Assembly: GCA_942159475.1 (NCBI GenBank)
Contig: OW804097.1
Coordinates: forward strand, 111,538,582-111,602,581
Origin: Sthenelais limicola
Lineage: Eukaryota; Annelida; Polychaeta; Phyllodocida; Sigalionidae
Reading direction: 5' to 3'
DNA: 64,000 bases
The position numbers were made by a program, and so were the translations under genes. The notes under the pieces were generated by a model. The model was given only the letters and a program-made list of their open reading frames with translations. It searched no databases and was not told the origin of the DNA. Positions 56,479 through 64,000 of the stretch are shown here, piece by piece. Positions within the stretch are counted from its first letter, which is position 1. Every line of letters begins with the position of its first letter.

Positions 56479-57099
56479 TTGAATAGGTTAGTGCGATTGG
56501 AAAATAGTGAGTTAAAGCTTAGAGTAGTCCCCTAAGACATAGGCCTACTCTAATAACGTCTCTCAGCTGCACGTCGGTAAAACAAACAAAATATTTTGTA
56601 TTTTTTGTTCCGTTCTTTTCCAACCCATCATTTTGCAGAAATGTCGGAGGATTATGTCCGGTTGTTTTTGCTACAGGGTTTCTAAAACGTCCATATTCGT
56701 ATTTGGAGGACCCGTCAAAATCCTTTTCAAAATCAAATCAAATGATTTATTTTACTCTAAGCTCCAATTAAGACTGGATGCATCATTTGTCACGCATCAT
56801 TTTGTTTAACAACATTTTTATTGACTTAAAAAAATCATTTTAAAAAGATAAGCATGATGAATGTATGTATAACGTCGCGCATCCTGCATCCGAGACTAGC
56901 ATCAAGTCCCTCAGCTCAACTCAATGAGCGCACACAGCAAAGGCCTTACGAATGCTTTGTTTTTCAACCTGTTGTTTATGACCCAAAAAATCAAAGACGT
57001 ACACAGGTCTACCTGCATCCTTGCATATATATTTTATCTTTTATATCGTTGTATGCGTCAAGGATCTCAACCATATTAGCCTTTAGCTCATCTAATAAG
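56479..57099. other. Unique DNA
   Basis: The words GGAGGATTATGTCCGGTTG around 56647 recur at about 58450. Otherwise nothing recognised. Confidence 0.4.
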
Positions 57100-57415
57100 T
57101 ACTTTTAAATCTGTGTATGTTTGAAAAATTAGTTGCTGATATTACTGGATGGATAATTATTAATAAAGTAATTGAATATACTCCCTTAGGATGACCTTAG
57201 AAATGCAAAGACATCTTAAATATACAGTCGTGAAATTTGCCATATGTACTGATACTTAAGAGCACTTAACACATACAAAATCAAAATAGTGAAAATAAAT
57301 ATTTAAAAAAAAGCAAAAAAAGCACTAAACACCACGAAAATCAAAACATTCCTAAGAAGAATTTTTGTAGGGATAGAAACATTAGAAAAATGAGTGCGAC
57401 ACATCACATGCAGAT
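57100..57415 (+). mobile_element. Family C copy 4 (right half)
   Basis: Shares TTAGGATGACCTTAGAAATG and ends GTGCGACACATCACA. The left terminus is missing. A B copy follows 27 bp later. Confidence 0.55.
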
Positions 57416-57441
57416 GTGTATCGTGATTGTATGTTGCATGT

Positions 57442-57676
57442 GGGTCAGATTTTCAGAAAATGTACAATTCGCTTTCACCAATCTTCTCAAATATCCCAAA
57501 TTTATGACAAAAATGAACTTCAAAATGCAGTTTAACATAACAGAACTGATACTTTAAATCAATGCGATACCAATTATACTCAGATATACCCGGTATTCAT
57601 AATTTTTTAGCCAAATTTAGCAGAATTTCCTAATTGTGTTGAGCTGGCAATTGTACATATTCTGAAAATCTGACCC
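57442..57676 (-). mobile_element. Family B copy 15
   Basis: Reversed. Flanks ATGT and ACGT differ at one base. Confidence 0.85.
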
Positions 57677-57689
57677 ACGTACCGGTCCT

Positions 57690-57834
57690 GTACCGCTACA
57701 CTCTATTTGAGTTCTACTCAGAGCGGCTCGCCATAGGTTTAACACTGGGGCGCTTTGATGTTTACTCTGAGTTAATAGGTCTCAAACTGTGAAACAGAGT
57801 GTAGCGACTGCCACAAGACCATTGCGCCACCTGG
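57690..57834 (-). mobile_element. tRNA-derived SINE-like element with inverted arms
   Basis: On the minus strand, a perfect A box TGGCGCAATGG (57821-57831) is followed by the B-box-like GTTTGAGACC. The head also forms an imperfect inverted repeat with CGCTACACTCT at 57693-57703, so the unit could instead be a foldback element. Confidence 0.45.
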
Positions 57835-57984
57835 TAGTCTAGGAATGTAATCACCCCAACTGGAATGGTGGGTTGATAGCTAACTAACAACTTTCTACTT
57901 TTTGCTCAATTCTATTCCAACCCATCTTTCATTTGTGTTATTACTTTGAACCAGGTTTTACATATTGAGTTACCTTTGCCATCT

Positions 57985-58163
57985 ATGGTCCTGGGTATGA
58001 CCATAAAGTGCCTTTCTGTCTCTTTCTCTGTCTCTCTCTCCCTCCTTGTCTATCTCTATTTCCTGGGTATGATCATAAACTGCCTTCCCCTCAGCTCTCC
58101 CGCCCTTGATATAACATATTAAATGTGTTCAAAAGGGCGTAAAGCAACCAATCTCACTCACTC
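57985..58163 (-). mobile_element. Family H retroposon (GTGAGTGAGTGAG type), copy 1
   Basis: Read on the minus strand it starts GTGAGTGAGTGAGATTGG then TTGCTTTACGCCC, contains GCAGTTTATGATCATACCC and ends GA-rich. ACCTTTGCCATCT occurs on both sides (57972-57984, 58164-58176), a 13-bp target duplication that marks it as retroposed. Confidence 0.72.
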
Positions 58164-58740
58164 ACCTTTGCCATCTCTGGTTACAGGTTTCAGGCAATTT
58201 GCCTGCTTTTCACCCTGTTCCTTGGTCCTTAAATATTTCAAGGTTTAAATAGCTGGTATCTTCTATGACAAAAAGGTTGGGGGAGGGGAGGGGGGCTGGA
58301 ATCATATGAGATGAGATGATAACAAAAGGATGAAAAGTAGTGTACAGGATACAGTGACAGTTACATACATTTGACTGAACATTTAACACAATTTACACCA
58401 GCAATTACACTTTAGAGTTCATCAAAAACTCATTTGACCACAATGCTGGAGGATTTTGTCCGGTTGTTTTTGTTACATGTCTTCATATAATAATTGCCCT
58501 GAGAATGCAGCTTCAGCATGCAATGCGACAACACTATACCTTGTATACTCAATTAAGACCCGCCTACTCCCACACGCATATTGTCTAATTGGCCTAATTA
58601 TACAACATGCGTCCTGTCCACCTGTGTATGGGTTACGTCACTCTATGCTATGTACACAGTGACCACTCAGGTGTGGTCACTCGTGTCCTGTAGCACTGGA
58701 TCTCTCCATGGCCAGTGGATATTGTCTCTGTTATATACAT
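58164..58740. other. Unique DNA
   Basis: A G-rich patch lies at 58278-58296. No gene supported. Confidence 0.4.
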
Positions 58741-58959
58741 GGGTCAGATCGTCAGAAAATGTACAATCGGCATTTCTAGATAATTTCACTAAATTCGGCT
58801 CAATTAGGCTGGAAAATGATAGATACTAGGTATATCTGAATATATTTGATATTGCGTTGATTCAAATGATCGGTTTGGTTATGTGGAACTGTATTTTGAA
58901 AGTCATTTTGGTCTTAAATTTGGGTTAGGCGAATTGTAAATGTTCTGTCCATTTGACCC
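58741..58959 (+). mobile_element. Family B copy 16
   Basis: Good left terminus, an internal deletion near TTGGGTTAGGCGAATTG, and a right end decayed to CATTTGACCC. Confidence 0.8.
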
Positions 58960-59404
58960 ATGCATGCATATATGCATTATGTACAAGTGTTGGACATTGG
59001 CATGAAGGAAAACTTGTATTATTGGGTTCAGTAATTCAACATAAAATCAATAAAAAAAATCAATTCAATGTAGCGTGTATGGTCAGGTATGATTGTATCT
59101 AATTAGGTTCCATTATTCTCTTCATTGCTATTGAATACCAATATTTGATATCAAGAACTTCTTTCTGGCATAAATTGATTCCCTATTATAGTAGCACCTC
59201 CCTAACTGCCTAAGTAAATGACAAGCTATTAAGGACATAATCTAAGACTTTCCAGAATGAGAGGGAGGGGGAGAGAGATGGAGAGGGGGGCGGGGGAAGG
59301 GGGGAGGGACAGCGAGTGAAAGAGCGAGACAGAGACAGTTATATTTGGGATCTGATAATGCCATCTTTCATATGAATGGCAACTAAATTTCCCTACATAT
59401 AAGT
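58960..59404. other. Unique DNA with a GA/G-rich patch
   Basis: Purine-rich at 59258-59336. Nothing else recognised. Confidence 0.45.
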
Positions 59405-59637
59405 TTGTGTCAGATTTTCAGAAAATGTACAATTCTCCTTCATTAATCCTGTCAAATAACCCAAATTTCAGACGAAAATAAAGTTTAAAATACAATTCAA
59501 CCTAGCCAAACAGATTGCTAGAATCAATGCAATGCCGAATATTCTCGAATTTACATAGTATTGACCAAATTGCAGTCTAGTTTAGCAGAATTTACTAAAT
59601 GTGTAGAGCTGCCAATTGTACATTTTCTGAAAATCTG
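59405..59637 (-). mobile_element. Family B copy 17
   Basis: Reversed. The outer two or three bases of each terminus are lost (GTGTCAGATTTTCAG and GAAAATCTG). Confidence 0.8.
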
Positions 59638-60060
59638 TTTATCCTACTTATTACACCTGTAAAGACGGCACTCATTTGTTAGATAATATGGTAATATAAG
59701 TTCTTTCTGTCCAGATTAAACCCGTTCGAAGTTGAACGGATTAGATATTCCTACCTTATCGTGTTGATTTATTCAAATCAACTCACCTATTTCCCTCTCT
59801 TAGTTCTGAATTATGCATGTGACAACCAACCAGAGGGACAGGATTCTCAGTCCGTGATTCTGGGGATCACTGGAGGTTTACGAATGGAGCCGTCTTGCGC
59901 GGTGGCTCGTGGCCGATTGCGTAATAACTCAATAATAAATCCACTTTTGTCATCAACGGCTTCCATTGTAGCAGGACACACGATATAATATTCAAACAAC
60001 TCTGGAATATAGTTAGAAGGCCTGCTGTGATTAAGTGTAAAATGGGGGTATGTAGAGGAT
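59638..60060. other. Unique DNA
   Basis: Nothing recognised. Confidence 0.45.
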
Positions 60061-60413
60061 GAGGCAGGGGAAAGAAAAGAGCGAGAGAAAGAGAAAGAGA
60101 GAGAGAGATCATTAAAGAGAATTCATGAGTGACTTTTACCTAGAAGGAATAGCACACTAATCGAGAGGGAGAGAGTGAGGGAGAAGGAGGGGCAAAGAGG
60201 AAAGAGGGAGAGAGCGAGGGAAAAGAGAGACAGACGAGGGAGGGTGTAGAGGGAGAGACAAAAATGATAGAGGGGGAATGAGGAGAGGAGAGCGGGATAG
60301 AAATGAGGGAGGGAGAGAGATCGAGGAGAGCGAAAGGAGAGAGAAAGGAGAGCGAAAGGAGAGAAAAAGGAGAGCGAGGGCAGCGACAAATAAGGGAGAG
60401 AGAAAGAGCGAAA
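60061..60413 (+). repeat. Long GA-rich purine tract, first part
   Basis: About 350 bp of degenerate (GA)n and GGGAGAG words, interrupted at 60121-60160. Ser/Leu-rich minus-strand frames over it are artefacts. Confidence 0.85.
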
Positions 60414-60616
60414 CAGTCTAGGCCCAAACCCTCAGATAATATCAAAATAGTTTGCCAGTGATTGGACGCCTACTTCGCTAATCGGTTTCCTGGCCTAGGA
60501 CTAGGCGTTCTAATGGTAACCTAATAACATTTTGTGGTCTTAATGAAATTATAATGGCACTGCGGTTTGAGGCGAGGGGCTTTCCCTCCGTTTGAAGGGA
60601 CTCTGTCATCTTTGCA
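60414..60616. mobile_element. Family D copy (D-b), first of a tandem pair
   Basis: Starts CAGTCTAGGCCCAAACC directly after GAAA. It runs into the next copy at CTCTAGG without a full right terminus. Confidence 0.8.
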
Positions 60617-60818
60617 CTCTAGGTCCAAACCTTCAGATCAGATAAGAATGGTATGTCAGCCTACTTCGCTAATCGGTCTCCTCGCCTGAGACTCGGCGTT
60701 TTAATGGGAATGTAATCATGTTGTGTGGTCTTAATGGAATTATAATGGCACTTTGCTGTTTGAGGCGAGAGGCTTTCCCTTTGTTTGAAGGGACTCTCCC
60801 ATAGTTGGGCCTAGACTG
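60617..60818. mobile_element. Family D copy (D-b), second of a tandem pair
   Basis: CTCTAGGTCCAAACC to GGGCCTAGACTG, followed by GGAA. The outer flanks of the pair (GAAA, GGAA) suggest the dimer inserted as one unit into the GA tract. Confidence 0.8.
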
Positions 60819-60821
60819 GGA

Positions 60822-60906
60822 AGGGGGAAGCAAGGTAGAGGGATACAGAGAGAGAGAGACAGAGAGAGAGAGAGAGATAGAATGAGAGGGGAAAGCAAGC
60901 AAGGGA
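60822..60906 (+). repeat. Long GA-rich purine tract, second part
   Basis: Continuation of the GA tract on the far side of the D dimer. Confidence 0.8.
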
Positions 60907-61591
60907 GACAGATCAATACTGGTGCCAATAGGCAGCCCGACCAAGCGTGTCCCTTCCTCTCCCCGCCCGGCAATAAGCGCCTGTGTGCAAGACTAAACCT
61001 CCATGGACTAATTCACAGCTTTTGTCTGAAGGCAATCCGTCAGAGAGAAAAGGCGATTATGAATCTAGGCCTAATACCCCATAGAGTGTGTCGGAAGTGA
61101 ACCTCAAAACGGACCCTTGGGGATTGAATAGGAGAACGACCACTCCATCACCATAATATAGATCTGCTTCATTTACTCCGCTGGAGCTCCCATGCAGCAA
61201 ACAATTAATATCTAACTTATATATCCAATATGTTGGGGGAGGTATAAATTGTGTGTGAGGTCTTGTTGTTGTGTTTAAATAAGCGTGTTAGATCCATTGG
61301 GGGGATATATTGAATGGTTTTCCACTTTGTTCTTTCCCTTGAAACTAAATAAAAGGGATTAGAAAATATTACTTCTGATATGACACGAATTATTATTATC
61401 ATCATTAATAATTGATGTAGTTTTTGTTATGAATCGACATGATTCTTTCATATAATTTGGGAAAGGCAAAAAGAACCGGACAGAACTAATGATGTGAAGT
61501 TCTGGTAAACCGACTTTTACTTTTAGATGGGTTGGAGAGGAACGGAACGAAACGTGGGACTTCTTGAGTTTTTTTAGTCCTCTCCACATGC
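60907..61591. other. Unique DNA
   Basis: Nothing recognised. Confidence 0.45.
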
Positions 61592-61769
61592 TAAAGTGAG
61601 GTTCAAAATACAGTATAACATAGCAGAACGGATTTTTTTAAAACAACACAATACCAAATATATGTATAATCAGATATACCTGGTATTCATAATTTTTCAG
61701 CCTAATTTAGCAGAATAATTGTCTAAATGTGAAGAGTTGCAGATTGTACATTTTCTGAAGATTTGACCC
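61592..61769 (-). mobile_element. Family B copy 18, truncated
   Basis: Begins inside the element (AAGTGAGGTTCAAAATAC). The right terminus is TTCTGAAGATTTGACCC. Confidence 0.75.
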
Positions 61770-61821
61770 ATTTGTATAAAGAGTGGCTCATGGCAGACTA
61801 TGACACCGGTATCTAGACTAA

Positions 61822-61924
61822 AGGGCCTAGTCAACTAAGCCGATTCTCATGCGATTCTCACAAAATTTAGTGTAAAAGAGTCCTCTGCGGTGCAAAATCG
61901 CATGAGAATCGGCTTAGTGGCCCT
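61822..61924 (+). mobile_element. Family A copy 8
   Basis: TAA on both sides (61819-61821, 61925-61927). A 6-bp deletion just inside the right end. Confidence 0.85.
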
Positions 61925-62151
61925 TAAGTTATAGAAGCTATAGAGGGACTCGGGAGGCTGGTAAGCACCAATAACTTAACATTCATCAGAGCTATACATG
62001 TTAACCAGTCTAATTCTTGGGAAGAATACTTAATTAACTATGATTACCAATAATCATATATGATAATACCTGTAACATGATAATAATATTTCTATATTTA
62101 TAAGAAAAGTGAGCGTCACACAAATAGCGCATTGTATTTGGGATTAATCTA

Positions 62152-62355
62152 CACTCTAGGTACAATCCCTGAGATCAGATAAGAATGGTTTATCAGCCTA
62201 CTTCGCTAATCGGTTTCCTGGTCTAGAACTTGGCGTTTTAATGGGAATATAATGACATTTTGCGGTCTTAATGGACTTATAATGGCACTTTGCGGTTTGA
62301 GGCGAGAGGTTTTCCCTTCGTTTGAAGGGACTTTCTCAACTTTGGGCCTAGACTG
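62152..62355. mobile_element. Family D copy (D-b), complete
   Basis: CACTCTAGGTACAATCC to GGGCCTAGACTG, with TCTA on both sides (62148-62151, 62356-62359). Confidence 0.88.
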
Positions 62356-63043
62356 TCTACATCATATAGATGTCTTTTTCGAGCCTCTAGTATGGATACA
62401 AATACCAGCTCATGACTCATCATGGCACCACTACAAAGTGATCAATTTATTTCTCTGAACAAAACAACTTTTCTTCTGCATATTTAATTTGTTTTCTATG
62501 ACAGTGAGTGTGAATGGAGTAGGGCAAACGAACAGTGCGCTAGATTTGTATTTGAAGGGGTGAAAAAGGAAACAAATAATGACATCAATACAGAGGTCAA
62601 ATGAGAGTTAGAGCGCATGCAATGGTCGATATAAAAAAGGAGGAGGATGAAAAAGAGAAGTAACGAAAAGAGACAAACGTCAACACGGAAATGCCAGAGG
62701 TTTTTTCTCTGGTGAAAACGGCGTTTGCCTAGTTAGACAAGGCCGGCTGAAACTGCCCGCTACCCGATATTCCACCTGCCGCCTTCCTGTTTGACCTCTC
62801 AGTAAATCTCGTGAGTTTTTGCGAGACGATGAACAAACGGGAGAGGGTGGAATGATAACAAAAGTGAAGGGTCGATGTCCTTGTTAAATAAGTGGGAGAG
62901 CGAGGGATGATTTGTGCAAATTTGAGTAGCAACCCTTTGGTTATTTTGAATATCGATGTGGAATGATGTGTGACGGTGTGTGTGTTTGCGCACTGTTGCG
63001 GCACTCTCTGTCAGAATGCGTGCATGTGCGCAGTGAGTGGGGG
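62356..63043. other. Unique DNA
   Basis: Nothing recognised. Confidence 0.45.
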
Positions 63044-63310
63044 ACCAGGGTTTGGGGAGGGATTGAAAGACTACTTCCCTGTGAGTGAGTGAGATTGGTT
63101 GCTTTACGCCCTTATCAACACATTTATTATGGTTATATTAAGGGCGGGAGAGCTGAGAGGGAAGCAGTTTATGATCATACCCAGGAAAAAGAGATAGAGA
63201 AGAAGGGAAAGAGAGACCCTGTTATAGGTAAGTTTATCAAAGGATTAATGACCGACAGTGAGGGGCCGCTGGTGCACTGTTTAGTGTATAATCCCGTGGC
63301 GAAAATGAGG
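63044..63310 (+). repeat. Direct repeat unit 1, interrupted by a retroposon
   Basis: Starts ACCAGGGTTTGGGGAGGGA, is interrupted by family H at 63083-63216, then continues to ATCAAAGGATTAATGACC and GCGAAAATGAGG. Without the insert it is about 127 bp and matches unit 2. Confidence 0.75.
63083..63216 (+). mobile_element. Family H retroposon copy 2
   Basis: GAGTGAGTGAGATTGGTTGC to a GA-rich end. CCCTGT flanks both sides (63077-63082, 63217-63222). Matches the 58.1-kb copy over most of its length. Confidence 0.72.
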
Positions 63311-63338
63311 TTATCAATCTTTTTAGTCAAAATGATCA

Positions 63339-63459
63339 ACCAGGATTTGGGGAGGGAACAAAAAAGCAATTTCCTGTTAGGATTATTAAAGGATTAATGA
63401 CCAACATTGAGGGGCTGCTGGTGCATTATTTGGTGTATAATCCTGAGGTGAAGCCGAGG
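63339..63459 (+). repeat. Direct repeat unit 2
   Basis: ACCAGGATTTGGGGAGGGA then ATTAAAGGATTAATGACC to AAGCCGAGG. Uninterrupted counterpart of unit 1. The two units share 75 bp of close similarity at their right ends. Confidence 0.75.
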
Positions 63460-63570
63460 GCAACGGAAAAGAAATAGATCGCTGTTCATAAAGCAAACCC
63501 CTCAGTGCTTTTCTATTATTTTTTCTTTAATTTTGTTTTAGCAAAGTAGAGTTAACGAGGAAGATAGACC

Positions 63571-63676
63571 ACCTCCTCCCTCACCTTCCCCCCTTCTCCT
63601 CCCTCACCCCCTTCTCCTCCCTCACCCCCTTCTCCTCCCTCACCCCCCTTCTCCTCCCTCCCCCCCCCCCCCCAAC
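63571..63676 (+). repeat. C-rich minisatellite, about 18-bp unit
   Basis: Roughly five units of TCTCCTCCCTCACCCCCT, ending in a C run. Nearly pure pyrimidine. Confidence 0.88.
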
Positions 63677-64000
63677 CCCAAGGAACACTTCCCACCACCA
63701 TGCAGTGTGAAGGGGGAGGCTGTTGTTTCATTGTTAAAAGTGTTGAATATGGACTTCTTCTACTCAGGTAGGAGCGCTAGAATCACCGTCCCCCAATCGA
63801 TCCCTAGTTTACATTGTGGGCTCAAGTTGACAATCCCTATTGTTATTGTACATGCTTTTGGGTGGCCTCTTGGTTTTGCCAATACTAAAGTCCAATGTTT
63901 TGATTTTTTATGCAAACAGAGAAATCCCAGTGGCTATTCCAGTCCCGCAGCTTTTGGCTTCCGATGCTTTGGAAGTCAAATTTTAACTTTTGATATGAAT
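63677..64000. other. Unique DNA to the window edge
   Basis: Nothing recognised. Confidence 0.45.

Noticed and set aside
60123..60445. Ser/Leu-rich minus-strand frames of 88-101 codons
   Set aside because: Compositional artefact of the GA tract.
63089..63397. 102-codon + strand open frame
   Set aside because: Its first 40 codons are the family H retroposon and the rest is one unit of a direct repeat, so it is a chance fusion.
1..64000. CRISPR array, bacterial operons or viral genes
   Set aside because: No regularly spaced identical repeats, no compact gene strings, and no capsid, integrase or polymerase frames were seen. The regularity comes from dispersed MITEs.

Overview
This window is eukaryotic (animal) nuclear DNA. 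It is AT-rich, and one of its two genes is split by a GT-AG intron. Both genes are animal families with ER or plasma-membrane products, and most of the remaining sequence is dispersed non-autonomous transposon copies. A retroposed short element that begins GTGAGTGAGTGAG and carries the words GGTTGCTTTACGCCC (about 57985-58163 and 63083-63216) resembles short elements I recall from marine gastropods. A marine mollusc is therefore my best guess for the host; this is inference, not proof.

Only two protein-coding genes are convincing, both on the + strand in the left fifth. The first is a UDP-glycosyltransferase (UGT) with a single coding exon (2881-4476, 531 aa). It has a signal peptide, the C-terminal UGT signature, one membrane anchor and a KKXX-type ER-retrieval tail, but Arg replaces the catalytic His and HGG has become HCG. 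The second is a class C GPCR of the metabotropic glutamate receptor (mGluR) type. It has two coding exons (10102-12183 and 12882-13337, 845 aa) separated by a 698-bp intron. It keeps the residues that hold the amino-acid backbone, but the Arg that normally holds the side-chain carboxylate of glutamate is not found where expected. Nothing suggests that the two genes work together.

From about 14 kb to the right end I see no intact gene. The region is a mosaic of AT-rich unique DNA and several terminal-inverted-repeat (TIR) families, labelled here by letter. A is a 109-bp palindrome with 3-bp TWA-type target duplications (8 copies, PIF/Harbinger-like). B is about 230 bp with GGGTCAG termini and 4-bp duplications (18 copies). 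D is about 190-215 bp with CAGTCTAGGC termini and 4-bp duplications (24 copies or fragments), and G is a 134-bp relative of D. C is about 370-410 bp with TGTGATG termini, E is a TA-flanked mariner-like element, and K, L, N and O are further TIR or foldback types. Retroelements are few: two tRNA-derived SINE heads, the GTGAGTGAGTGAG element, a 3' non-LTR fragment nested inside a B element, and two decayed reverse-transcriptase C-terminal remnants near 52-53 kb.

Other features are G-rich, GA-rich and C-rich satellite tracts, two perfect short hairpins, and clusters of recognisable transcription-factor motifs (RFX X-box, CRE, YY1, CTCF) in otherwise unique DNA. These motif clusters are the best candidates for regulatory sequence belonging to genes outside the window. 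I found no complete transposase, no intact reverse transcriptase, no rRNA, no CRISPR array and no novel multi-gene system. The most distinctive material is the set of MITE families with defined target duplications and the two active-site or ligand-site substitutions in the genes.
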